NCBI RefSeq assembly: GCF_029223865.1
Contig: NZ_CP119520.1
Coordinates: forward strand, 7,254,001 to 7,318,000
Direction: 5' to 3'
Length of the DNA stretch: 64,000 nt
Origin: Telluria mixta
Lineage (GTDB): Bacteria; Pseudomonadota; Gammaproteobacteria; Burkholderiales; Burkholderiaceae_D
In this document: positions 23,516 to 32,176 of the stretch, one piece after another
Position numbering within the stretch: position 1 is the first letter of the stretch
Layout: every line of letters starts with the position of its first letter
The notes under the pieces: model-generated
Seen by the model: the letters and a program-made list of their open reading frames with translations, nothing else
Told to the model about the DNA's origin: nothing
Database searches by the model: none
Made by a program: the position numbers and the translations under genes

Positions 23516-26500
23516 TCACAGCTTGACGTTCAGGGTGACGAACAGCTGGCGTCCAAGCGTGTCGTACGTGGCCGGGATCGTGTTATTCGACGGCAGCTGC
23601 GACGAACCGAGGATCGGCGGGTCCTTGTCCAGCACATTGCGCACGCCGCCCGTCAGGTTGACCATGCGGCTGAATTCCCAGCCGGCGGTCAGGTCCAGCC
23701 AAGTATAGGACTTGATCTTCGGATTCGTCAGCGATTCCAGCGCGGGCGGGTTCGCGGCCAGCGCGTACGAATCCACCGTGACCGGCCCCGTATAACGCGC
23801 ACGGGCGGACAGCAGCAGCGGTCCCCGCTTCATGCTGATCCTTGTCGTGCCCTTCCAGCGCGGCACCGGCTGGCCGCACGTGGCGCCCCACGTGCCCACG
23901 CAGCGGTTCTTCAGCGTCGGCAGGTCCTGGATCGGCGTGAACGTCAGCGCGTTCACGTACGTCCAGTTGGAATCGAGCGTCCACTGGATGCCGTCCCGCG
24001 TGAAATTGTAGTGGCCCGCGAGATCCACGCCGCGCGTCGCGATGCCGCCGATGTTGGCGTTCGTCGTCATCACGTACGTCGGCGCCGCGATCTGGCCCGT
24101 GATCGGATCGCGGTTGATCGCGCGGCAGTACACGCTGGCCGCATTGCGGATCGTGTTGTAGCACAGGTCCAGCACGGACTGGATGCCGCCGCCGCCCAGC
24201 GTGGAGATGGCGTCGTCGACGGTGATGCGGTACCAGTCCACGCTCAGCTGCAGGCCTTTCACCGACGGCGGCATGAACACGGCGCCGACGGTGACGGTGT
24301 GCGACGTTTCCGCCGACAGGTCCGGGTTGCCGCCGACGACCTGCGTGATGAACGGCGACGGCTGCACGGCCGGGTCGAACACGAGGTTGGCGGGCACGCC
24401 CGTCGCCTCGCACAGCACGCGCACCGCCTGGGTCTGCTGCGCCAGCGGCGCGCGGCTGGAGCACGGGTCGGTGGCCGTCGGGCCGTTCGTGCCCTGCCCG
24501 CCGAACAATTCGCCCACGTTCGGCGCGCGGATCGATTTCTGCTTCTGCGCGCGGAACGTCAGCGCGCGGGTCGGCGCCCATTCCGAGCCGATGGAACTGG
24601 TCCAGACCTTGCCGACCGAAGCGACGTCGTAGTCGGAGCGGCGGAACGCGCCCGATACCGACAGGCTCTTCGCGAACGGTTTATCCGCCAGCAGCGGCAC
24701 GCGTACCTCGCCATAGACCTCCTTCACGGTCGTCGAGCCCTTCGTCGCGCGGGCCGCGTTCCAGCCGGAGACGTCGCCCGACGCGAGGAACACGTCCGGG
24801 CTGTAGGCGCTGTACGCGTAGCGGCGCTCGAAGCCCGTCGAAAAGTCGATGGCGCCGGCCGGCACGTCCATCAGCGACCCCGCCACGTTACCGGCCAGGA
24901 CGTTCTGCTCCGCCGTGATCTTCGACTTCGACGCCACCGAGATCGCATTGGCGGACGCCTCCGTCAGGTTCTGTCCGAACGGATTCAGCACGGGCGCCGC
25001 GCCGTTCTGCGCCAGGATCGCGTTCTGGAAGCGGCTCAGCGAGATGGAGCCGGCCTGGTCCTGCGTCTCCGTCGTGCGCGCCTTCGTGTAGTAGACGTCG
25101 TATTTCAGGTCGCGCAGCCAGCGGTCCGACACGTCCGGCAGGCTGCCGCGCAGGCCGAGCGCGATGCGGTAGACCTGGTGATCCGTGTCCGCCACGCGTC
25201 CGCCCAGGTCGGAGAAGCGGCGGTTGTAGTTCAACACGGCGAGGCCGTCGCCCGGCGTCGTGGTCAGGCTCGACGTGCCGTTGGTGACGCGCGTCGTACC
25301 CGTCTCGCGCAGGTCCAGCTGGCGCAGCACCTCCTGCATCTGCGGGCTCAGGTACGGGTTGTTCGTATTGAAGAGGAAGTTCCCGCTGGCGCTCGTCGGG
25401 CCGATCTGCACGCTGGCCGAATTGCTGCTGAAGTGCGCTTCCATGTAGCCGGTCGCGCGGTCGCTGAAATCGTAGTGGGCGAACGCATTGCTCATCCAGC
25501 GCTTCTGCGGCGTGACCATGTACGACAGCGGGCCGAGGTCGTACGCGTCGCCCGGCGCCGCGTACGGACGCACCGTCCTGCCGGTCGGGTCGAAGATCGC
25601 GCCGAGCGTCGACATGTTCTGCAGGCCGGCCGCGATCAGCGCCGCATTCAGCGCCGGGTTCGACGCGGCGGAACCGACGACGGGCAGGTTGCCGATGCGC
25701 CCCGTCGGCACGTTCGACGAGCCGCTGAAGATCAGGCCCGGACGCCCGCCCGCCGACACACAGGTCTGCCCGGCCGGCACCGCGAGCGGCGTGCCGGGAC
25801 GGGTGGACGACCACGACGACGCCGTCACGCAGCCGTCGCCCATCGACGGCAGCGCCCAGCCGCCACGTTCGCCGCGCGTAAAACCGTCGCGGTCCATGTA
25901 GTTGACGGAGACGACGACATTGCCCCTGCCCCCGCCGAAATTGCCGCCCACGGTGAGGTCGACCGAATCGTTCGGCGTGCGCGTGGGCTGGTCGACACTC
26001 CTCTGCGCGTTGATCTCCACGCCTTCGAAATTATCGCGCAGGATAAAGTTGACGACGCCGGAGATGGCGTCCGAGCCGTACACGGCCGACGAACCGCCCG
26101 TCACCGTCTCCACGCGTTTGACCAGCGCGGCGGGGACCGTGTTGACGTCGGTGGTGAAATCCGGGCCCGTGATGGCGAAGCGGCGGCCGTTCACGAGCAC
26201 CAGGTTGCGCGTCGGTCCCAGGTTGCGCAGGTTGAGGGTCGACGTGCCGGACGGCTGGCCCGGCTGCACCGTGTTCGCCGTCGGGCTGCTGAGCTGGTTC
26301 GCGGTAAACTGCGGCGTATCCGACAGCATCACCTCGAGGTTCTGCGTGCCGGCGAGCCTGAGTTCCTGCGCGTCGACCGTCGTCACGGGCGTCGGGGCGA
26401 GGAAGCCGCGGCTGGCCAGGCGCGTGCCGGTCACGATCACCTTCGTTTCTTCGACCTTCGGTGCGTCCGCCTCCTGCGCGCTGGCGTGGCAGCCGAGGTT

Positions 26501-26575
26501 CGCCGCAATGAGCAGCGCGGACATCGTTGTCGTGTGGTGGGCGCGGGCCCGCTTGTGCTTGCGTCTCGTCTTCAT
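23516..26575 (-). CDS. TonB-dependent receptor for oligosaccharides
   Basis: A 1019-residue outer-membrane receptor. Start at 26575 (MKTRRKHKRARAHH) gives an arginine-rich signal peptide ending near CHASAQE. The plug carries KVIVTGTRLASRG, LVLVNGRRFA and VTGGSSAVYGSDAISGVVNF; the barrel ends in LGRQLFVTLNVKL. This long, neighbour-linked class imports carbohydrate fragments. It is first in the reverse operon and is followed by the GH28 and GH43 genes, so a pectic oligosaccharide is the likely substrate. Confidence 0.9.
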   Translation of the reverse strand: MKTRRKHKRARAHHTTTMSALLIAANLGCHASAQEADAPKVEETKVIVTGTRLASRGFLAPTPVTTVDAQELRLAGTQNLEVMLSDTPQFTANQLSSPTANTVQPGQPSGTSTLNLRNLGPTRNLVLVNGRRFAITGPDFTTDVNTVPAALVKRVETVTGGSSAVYGSDAISGVVNFILRDNFEGVEINAQRSVDQPTRTPNDSVDLTVGGNFGGGRGNVVVSVNYMDRDGFTRGERGGWALPSMGDGCVTASSWSSTRPGTPLAVPAGQTCVSAGGRPGLIFSGSSNVPTGRIGNLPVVGSAASNPALNAALIAAGLQNMSTLGAIFDPTGRTVRPYAAPGDAYDLGPLSYMVTPQKRWMSNAFAHYDFSDRATGYMEAHFSSNSASVQIGPTSASGNFLFNTNNPYLSPQMQEVLRQLDLRETGTTRVTNGTSSLTTTPGDGLAVLNYNRRFSDLGGRVADTDHQVYRIALGLRGSLPDVSDRWLRDLKYDVYYTKARTTETQDQAGSISLSRFQNAILAQNGAAPVLNPFGQNLTEASANAISVASKSKITAEQNVLAGNVAGSLMDVPAGAIDFSTGFERRYAYSAYSPDVFLASGDVSGWNAARATKGSTTVKEVYGEVRVPLLADKPFAKSLSVSGAFRRSDYDVASVGKVWTSSIGSEWAPTRALTFRAQKQKSIRAPNVGELFGGQGTNGPTATDPCSSRAPLAQQTQAVRVLCEATGVPANLVFDPAVQPSPFITQVVGGNPDLSAETSHTVTVGAVFMPPSVKGLQLSVDWYRITVDDAISTLGGGGIQSVLDLCYNTIRNAASVYCRAINRDPITGQIAAPTYVMTTNANIGGIATRGVDLAGHYNFTRDGIQWTLDSNWTYVNALTFTPIQDLPTLKNRCVGTWGATCGQPVPRWKGTTRISMKRGPLLLSARARYTGPVTVDSYALAANPPALESLTNPKIKSYTWLDLTAGWEFSRMVNLTGGVRNVLDKDPPILGSSQLPSNNTIPATYDTLGRQLFVTLNVKL

Positions 26576-26745
26576 GCCGTTTGTCCTTATGTGTTTTCGA
26601 TGGCGTAAAGATGGTAGACAGCCGCCGCGAACAGGGTCAATCGGCGACCGCTCAGTGGACTGACCGAAAGGAAATCTGGTCAAAAACGTGATCACAAAGG
26701 GAAAAACGGGCGGTTATCATCGGCTGTCGCACCCCTGGAGACACC
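26576..26745. promoter_or_regulatory. Divergent control region of the pectin locus
   Basis: The gap between the divergent receptor and glycosidase genes. It has a TGACC (26661-26665) and GGTCA (26678-26682) pair twelve bases apart, a possible regulator site, and AT-rich stretches on both sides. No strong -10/-35 pair can be assigned by eye. Confidence 0.3.
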
Positions 26746-28860
26746 ATGCCCGCCTTTGCCATCGCCGCCCTGCTGATTCTCGTGACGATCCTGCCCGCGC
26801 ACGCGGCCGGCCGCATCGACCGCCAGGCCCTCGTCGCGCGCCATTCTCCGCACCTGGCGACGCCCGACCCATGGGCGCCGCTCAGCGTCGGCAACGGCCG
26901 CTTCTGTTTTACCGCCGACGTGACGGGCCTGCAGACCTTCGCGGATCACTACCGCGAACATGGCATCGGCCTCGAGACCCAGGCACGGTGGGCGTGGCAC
27001 GAAGACCCGAATCCGCACGGGTACAGGCTCGCGGACGCGAACCAACCCTACACGGCGCACGGCCGGACGGTCGACTATCCGACCAGGATGGACGTGCCGG
27101 CCGCCGCCTGGCTGCGCGAGAACCCGCATCCGCAACCGCTCGGCCAGCTCGCGATCGCCTACACGCACCGCGACGGCCGGCCGCTCGCACTGGCGGACGT
27201 GGGCGCGATCGACCAGCGCCTCGACCTGTGGCGCGGCATCCTCACGAGCGCGTACACGATCGACGGCGAGCAGGTCGTCGTGACGACGGCCGCCGACCCG
27301 GAGCGCGACACGCTGGCCGTGCGCATCGAATCGAAGCTGCTCGCGCGGGGCCTGGCCGTGCGGCTGGCGCTCCCGCGCGGCTATGTCGGGGGCATCAAGC
27401 AGAACCCGCCGCTGGACTGGTCGCAGCCGGCATCGCACACGACGGCCGTCGTGACGCGCACGGATCGAACCCTCGTGCTCGCGCACGCACGCGACGGCTG
27501 GCGCTACGGCGTGGCGCTGCGCGCCTCAAGCCCCGTGAACATCGCAACACCGGCACCGCACACGTTCGAACTGCGGCCGGTATCCGGCCAGGTGCTCGAA
27601 TTCACGCTGGCGTATGCGCCGAATGCGCCGGCACCGGATGCAGCGGACGTCTTCGGCCGCAGCGCCGCGCACTGGCCGACGTTCTGGCAGAGCGGCGGCG
27701 CCGTCGATTTCAGCGGCAGCACGGACCCGCGCGCGGCCGAGCTGGAACGGCGCGTCGTGCTGTCGCAATACCTCACGGCGATCCAGGCGGGCGGCGATTT
27801 TCCGCCGCAGGAAAGCGGGCTGACGACGTCCACGTGGTACGGCAAGCACCACACGGAGATGATCTGGTGGCACACGGCGCACTTCGCGCTGTGGGGGCGT
27901 CCGGCCTATCTCGAACGCGCACTCGACTGGTTCCGCGACACGTTGCCCGCCGCGCGCGCCATCGCGGCGTCACGCGGGCTGCAGGGTGCGCGCTGGCCCA
28001 AGATGACGAGTCCGCAGGGACGCGAGAGCCCCGGCGGCAATCCACTGATCGTGTGGAACCAGCCGCACCCGATCCACCTCGCGGAACTGCTGTACCGCGA
28101 CACGCCCACGCGCGCCACGCTCCAGCGCTACCGCGACCTCGTGTTCGCGACGGCCGATGCGATGGCGTCGATGCTCGCGTGGGACGACAGGAACCAGCGC
28201 TCGGTCCTCGGCCCGCCGCTGTGGATCGCGCAGGAGATCCACGATCCGGCCGCCAGCATGAATCCGGCCTACGAACTGTCGTACTGGTCGACGGCGCTGG
28301 ACATCGCGCAGCGCTGGCGCACGCGCCTCGGCCTGCCGCGCAACGGCGACTGGGACGAAAAGCGGCGCCACCTGTCCGCGCTGCCCGTCAAGGACGGCAA
28401 GTACGTCGCGCTCGAATCGATCCCGGACACGTGGGACGACGTCGCCAGCCGCCAGGACCACCCGTCGTTCCTGATGGCGCTGGGCCAGCTGCCGGGGGCC
28501 GGCGTCGACCGCGCCGTGATGGACCGCACGCTGGATGCCGTCCTCGCACGATGGGACTGGAAGGCGAAGATCTGGGGCTGGGATTATCCGATGATCGCGA
28601 TGACGGCCGCGCGCCTGGGGCGGCCGGAAACGGCCGTCGACGTACTGATGAAGACGGGCGTACCGAACAACGGCTACACGGCCGCCGGGCACAATCCGAA
28701 CACGGACTTGCCCGTCTACCTGCCCGGAAACGGCGCCTTGCTGGCCGCCGTCGCGATGATGGCGGGCGGCTGGGATGGCGCGCCCGCCGGGGCGGCCCCC
28801 GGCTTTCCGCACGACGGGACCTGGATCGTGCGGGCGGAGGGACTGACGCCGCTGCCCTAG
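26746..28860 (+). CDS. Exported six-hairpin glycosidase-like protein
   Basis: A 704-residue protein with a signal peptide (to HAAGR), an N-terminal beta-sandwich region beginning APLSVGNGRFCFTADVTG, and a helical second half (about 330-680) with LTTSTWYGKHHTEMIWWHTA, typical of the (alpha/alpha)6 toroid. This places it in the six-hairpin glycosidase superfamily, near GH65/GH95-type families, without a sure family or substrate. Its position divergent to the TonB receptor suggests it cuts the same polymer. It ends in a four-base CTAG overlap with the convergent DeoR gene. Confidence 0.7.
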   Translation: MPAFAIAALLILVTILPAHAAGRIDRQALVARHSPHLATPDPWAPLSVGNGRFCFTADVTGLQTFADHYREHGIGLETQARWAWHEDPNPHGYRLADANQPYTAHGRTVDYPTRMDVPAAAWLRENPHPQPLGQLAIAYTHRDGRPLALADVGAIDQRLDLWRGILTSAYTIDGEQVVVTTAADPERDTLAVRIESKLLARGLAVRLALPRGYVGGIKQNPPLDWSQPASHTTAVVTRTDRTLVLAHARDGWRYGVALRASSPVNIATPAPHTFELRPVSGQVLEFTLAYAPNAPAPDAADVFGRSAAHWPTFWQSGGAVDFSGSTDPRAAELERRVVLSQYLTAIQAGGDFPPQESGLTTSTWYGKHHTEMIWWHTAHFALWGRPAYLERALDWFRDTLPAARAIAASRGLQGARWPKMTSPQGRESPGGNPLIVWNQPHPIHLAELLYRDTPTRATLQRYRDLVFATADAMASMLAWDDRNQRSVLGPPLWIAQEIHDPAASMNPAYELSYWSTALDIAQRWRTRLGLPRNGDWDEKRRHLSALPVKDGKYVALESIPDTWDDVASRQDHPSFLMALGQLPGAGVDRAVMDRTLDAVLARWDWKAKIWGWDYPMIAMTAARLGRPETAVDVLMKTGVPNNGYTAAGHNPNTDLPVYLPGNGALLAAVAMMAGGWDGAPAGAAPGFPHDGTWIVRAEGLTPLP

Positions 28861-29711
28861 GCCAGCATCGTGCACATCGCGCCCTGCAGGCCGAGGTGTG
28901 CACCATCCAGCGCGATGCAGTGCCGCTCCGGCGGCACCTCGGGCGTCACGACGATCACCTTCACGCCCGCCTGCTCCAGCCATTGCACGGACAGGTCGGC
29001 CACGTCGCTGTCCGTGATCACCGTGTGCACCTGCTTCAGGCTGCACAGGATCAGGCCCGCGCGGCGCGCGAACTTCGAGCTGTCCACCAGCACGATGAGC
29101 TTCTCGGCCTGGCCGATCAGGCGCTTCTCGGCGCGGATCAGCAGCGGATCGGTCTCGACGAGGCCCAGCATCGACAGGCCGGACACGCTCATGAACATCT
29201 TCGAGGCGTACTGGTCGCCCGTCGCATCGTTGTCGAACGGGGACAGTATGACGTTCTCGTCGCGGTAGACGGTGCCGCCCGGGATCAGCACTTCGTTTTG
29301 GCTCGTCGCCAGCAGCCGGTCGGCCATCAGGAACGAGTTGGTCATGATCTTGAGGCTGCGGTCCGCCAGGAAGTCGGCCATCATGAACGTCGTCGTGCCG
29401 CCGTTGATGATGATGGTTTCGCCATCGTCGCACAGTGCGGCGGCGTGGCGTGCGATGGCGTACTTGCGCGCGGCGTTGGCGCGCAGGTTGTCGGCAAAGG
29501 TGTCGTTGGCGAGCCCGCCGAGGCGCTTCTTCTGCGGGGACGTTTCGGCCCCGCCGCGCGTGCGGTGGATGAGGTTGCGGGCGGCGAGCCAGCTGATGTC
29601 GCGCCGGATCGTGGACGGCGATGCATCCAGCGATTCGACCAGCTCGTGCACGGTGGCCGCCTTGCGCTCGTCGAGCAGCTTGAGCAGGCGGTTGCGACGC
29701 TTGTTGATCAT
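28857..29711 (-). CDS. DeoR/GlpR-family transcriptional regulator
   Basis: A 284-residue regulator: N-terminal DeoR winged helix (MINKRRNRLLKLLDERKA, SPSTIRRDISWLAARNL) and C-terminal sugar-phosphate-sensing DeoRC domain (IINGGTTTFMMADFL, VDSSKFARRAGL). The ligand would be a phosphorylated sugar or derivative. AAGGAG six bases before the ATG at 29711 fixes the start. Its convergence on the glycosidase gene suggests control of the pectin locus, and the dyad upstream of it could be its own operator. Confidence 0.85.
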   Translation of the reverse strand: MINKRRNRLLKLLDERKAATVHELVESLDASPSTIRRDISWLAARNLIHRTRGGAETSPQKKRLGGLANDTFADNLRANAARKYAIARHAAALCDDGETIIINGGTTTFMMADFLADRSLKIMTNSFLMADRLLATSQNEVLIPGGTVYRDENVILSPFDNDATGDQYASKMFMSVSGLSMLGLVETDPLLIRAEKRLIGQAEKLIVLVDSSKFARRAGLILCSLKQVHTVITDSDVADLSVQWLEQAGVKVIVVTPEVPPERHCIALDGAHLGLQGAMCTMLA

Positions 29712-29736
29712 GGTGTCTCCTTCTCGATATCGAAAT

Positions 29737-29818
29737 CGATCCGGCATGCGGCGGCCCCGTTTTTAGGTGGTGGATGGGGATCGACGCGTATCGCGTTCAT
29801 CGTGCCCATGCCGGATCG
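29737..29818. promoter_or_regulatory. Widely spaced inverted repeat before the DeoR-type gene
   Basis: CGATCCGGCATG (29737-29748) and CATGCCGGATCG (29807-29818) are perfectly complementary 12-base arms 58 bases apart, upstream of the regulator. They may be two half-sites for looping by the DeoR-type protein; binding is not shown. The rest of the gap to 29956 has no gene. Confidence 0.45.
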
Positions 29819-29956
29819 CGGAAGACCATGATAGCGCACAACAAAGCTGTTAGGAACGCGCGATCGATATCATTTCGAGGCGCAGGAAGACACGCCGCCG
29901 CACTCGCGCATCAGTCAGGAAACGCTCAATGTTTTCGCAAACATCGAGCGATTGGA

Positions 29957-30496
29957 TCAGGCTTGGCTCAGGCGGCGGATCAGGGCATCCGGGTCGGCGT
30001 CGCGCAGCAGCAACGCCGCATGCGCGGGACGCACGAAGCCCGTGCCGACGAGGTGGTCGACAAAGGCGGCCAGGCCGTCGTAGAAGCCGTTCACGTTGAG
30101 GAGGCCGATGGGCTTGGCGTGGATGCCCAGCTGGGCCCACGTGACCATCTCGAACAGTTCTTCCAGGGTGCCCATCCCGCCCGGCATGGCGATGAAGCCT
30201 TCGGCCAGGTCGGACATCATTGCCTTCCGTTCGTGCATGTCCTTCACGACGAACAGCCGCGTGAGGCCGGCGTGACCCACTTCGCGCTCGACGAGGTGCC
30301 TCGGGATCACGCCCGTCGCGTCGCCGCCGAGGCGCAGCACCTCGTCGGCGATCACGCCCATCAGGCCCACCTTGCCGCCGCCGTAGACGAGGCCGATGTT
30401 GTGCTCGACGAGGGCGCGGGCGAGGCCACGGGCGGCGTCGGCATAGACGGGATCGGCGCCCAGCGAGGCGCCGCAGTAGACGGCGATGGATTTCAT
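29957..30496 (-). CDS. LOG-family protein (cytokinin riboside phosphoribohydrolase-like)
   Basis: A 179-residue cytosolic protein with the LOG signature PGGMGTLEELFE and the N-terminal YCGASLGADPVYADA with GLVYGGGKVGLMG. LOG enzymes release the base from nucleoside 5'-monophosphates; bacterial ones act on AMP and cytokinin-type nucleotides. The start at 30496 is chosen because upstream codons are in the TetR gene's shadow. It begins seven bases after the TetR stop, suggesting co-transcription. Confidence 0.9.
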   Translation of the reverse strand: MKSIAVYCGASLGADPVYADAARGLARALVEHNIGLVYGGGKVGLMGVIADEVLRLGGDATGVIPRHLVEREVGHAGLTRLFVVKDMHERKAMMSDLAEGFIAMPGGMGTLEELFEMVTWAQLGIHAKPIGLLNVNGFYDGLAAFVDHLVGTGFVRPAHAALLLRDADPDALIRRLSQA

Positions 30497-30503
30497 GTGT
30501 TCC

Positions 30504-31181
30504 TCAGGTTGATTCAGGCGGCAGCTTCGCGAGGAAGTCGTCGGACAGGCGCTGGAACAGCGCGAGCGTCTCGCCGCGCAGGTAAGGGCCCAGCATCGAC
30601 AGCACCTGGTAGCAGCCGCGCGCGAGCGCGTCCGCGATGGCCTGCTGTTCGCTGTACTTGCGCGGGTTGCGCACGTATTCGTACGACAGCCAGTACGTCG
30701 CGACGACGACCATGTTCGTGGCCATGGCACCGATCTGGGCGTCACCCGCTTCGAGCGAGCCCTCGCTGCGCAGGTCTTCGCACAGCTGGCGCGCGACCTT
30801 GATCTTGTGGGCGAGGATCGCCTTGAAGTGCAGCTCCAGCTTGCGGTTGCGCGACAGGAGGTCGTTCAGGTCGCGGTAGAAGAACCGGTACTTCCAGATC
30901 AGCTCGAACATGAGGTGCAGGTACAGCCACACGTCTTCCATGTTCGAGCGGCGGCCGGCCGGCACGGTCAGCATGCGCTCGATCTCCGCCTCGAACTGGA
31001 CGAAGATCGAATTCACGATGTCGTCCTTGTTGCGGAAATGGTAGTACAGGTTCCCCGGCGAGATGTTCATCTCGTCGGCGATCACGGTCGTGGTGATGTT
31101 CGGTTCGCCGAATTCGTTGAACAGCCGCAGCGACAGCTCAAGGATGCGTTCGCGGGTTCGGCGCGGGGCTTTCTGTTGCAT
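30504..31181 (-). CDS. TetR-family transcriptional regulator
   Basis: A 225-residue regulator with a TetR helix-turn-helix in the first 60 residues (RERILELSLRLFNEFGEP, MNISPGNLYYHFRNKDDIV). The ligand domain has aromatic-rich helices (LIWKYRFFYRDLNDLLSRN) resembling TetR regulators of lipid or PHA-related genes. The start at 31181 (MQQKAPRRTR) gives the usual short N-terminal tail. It precedes the LOG gene on the same strand; the target is unknown. Confidence 0.87.
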   Translation of the reverse strand: MQQKAPRRTRERILELSLRLFNEFGEPNITTTVIADEMNISPGNLYYHFRNKDDIVNSIFVQFEAEIERMLTVPAGRRSNMEDVWLYLHLMFELIWKYRFFYRDLNDLLSRNRKLELHFKAILAHKIKVARQLCEDLRSEGSLEAGDAQIGAMATNMVVVATYWLSYEYVRNPRKYSEQQAIADALARGCYQVLSMLGPYLRGETLALFQRLSDDFLAKLPPEST

Positions 31182-31253
31182 GGAAAGAAATATGGGTTGA
31201 CTCACCCACAAGGATATCATCGACCGGACGCCGCGGCCACAGCGGCCGCCCCC

Positions 31254-32174
31254 TCAGGCGTGGACAAGCTGAAGTTCGCGCAGAACGCGCAACACCTCGG
31301 CCAGTACGCGGGGGTTGCTGCCCAGCGCCACGTGCCCCACGCCGCCGAACGCGACGTTGCGCGCGCCCGGAAGCAGGCTTGAATCCTGCGGGGCGATGAT
31401 GTTGTCGTGGTGCGTGTAGATGGAGACGATGCGCGACCGGACGTCCTGGGTGTCGCCCGCTGCGAGGTCGCGCAGCCAGGCGCTGTCCCGGCGCATCTGC
31501 GCCGCGTTCGCGCCGAGGCCGAGGTTCGCCAGTACCGTGCCATGGTGCGGCGTGCCGAGCGTGATCAACCTGGCTACGCACGCGCTACCGTGCGCCCGGA
31601 TCCAGGCGCGCGCGGCCAACCCGCCCATGCTGTGGGCGACGATGGCGATCTGCGCGGCGCCCGTCGCGGCGCACAGCGCCTGCACCCGCGCCTCGATCAG
31701 CGGCGCGTAATCGTCGATGCTGCCCGCGACCGGCTCCAGGTCGATGCTGGCGTGGCTGATGCGCTCGCGGTTCAGCAGCGGTTCCAGGTGCGCCCAGAAG
31801 CCGCTGTTGCAGCCATAACCGTGCACGAGCAGCACGGGCACGCGGCTGCTGTCGCGGTGGACCGTCATGCGCGCGCAGCCGCGCGGCACGTGCCAGGACG
31901 TCACCAGCATGCTGGCCCAGAATTCCTCGGCCAGCATGCGCACGCGTGCCGCCGGTCCGAGACGGTACTCGGGCGGCGTGTCACTCGCCGCGCGCGCGGC
32001 CATGGCAAAATTGTTCATGTTGATCGCGAGGCGCACCACGACGACGGCGCCGGCACCCGCCAGCAGCGCGCCCCACGCCGGCACGCCCCGGTGCAGCAGC
32101 GCCCACGCGATCGACAGCGCCGCGCCCAGCTGCACGAGCAGGACAAGGCGCAGCAACGTGCGGGCGCTGGCCAT
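31254..32174 (-). CDS. Membrane-anchored alpha/beta-hydrolase (lipase/esterase)
   Basis: A 306-residue protein with two N-terminal hydrophobic helices (about 5-28 and 34-52) and an alpha/beta-hydrolase domain. The oxyanion-hole region is VLLVHGYGCNSGFW, the nucleophile is in IVAHSMGGLAAR (GxSxG), and the Asp and His regions are IYTHHDNIIAPQD and GGVGHVALG. It likely cleaves a lipid ester at the membrane. It starts two bases after the stop of the GMC oxidoreductase and is the last gene of that operon. Confidence 0.85.
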   Translation of the reverse strand: MASARTLLRLVLLVQLGAALSIAWALLHRGVPAWGALLAGAGAVVVVRLAINMNNFAMAARAASDTPPEYRLGPAARVRMLAEEFWASMLVTSWHVPRGCARMTVHRDSSRVPVLLVHGYGCNSGFWAHLEPLLNRERISHASIDLEPVAGSIDDYAPLIEARVQALCAATGAAQIAIVAHSMGGLAARAWIRAHGSACVARLITLGTPHHGTVLANLGLGANAAQMRRDSAWLRDLAAGDTQDVRSRIVSIYTHHDNIIAPQDSSLLPGARNVAFGGVGHVALGSNPRVLAEVLRVLRELQLVHA

Positions 32175-32176
32175 GA

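Noticed and set aside
23423..26608. A 1061-codon frame on the plus strand opposite the carbohydrate TonB receptor
   Set aside because: It mirrors the receptor gene, is rich in Arg and Ala, lacks a signal or motif, and the minus-strand reading has clear family motifs.
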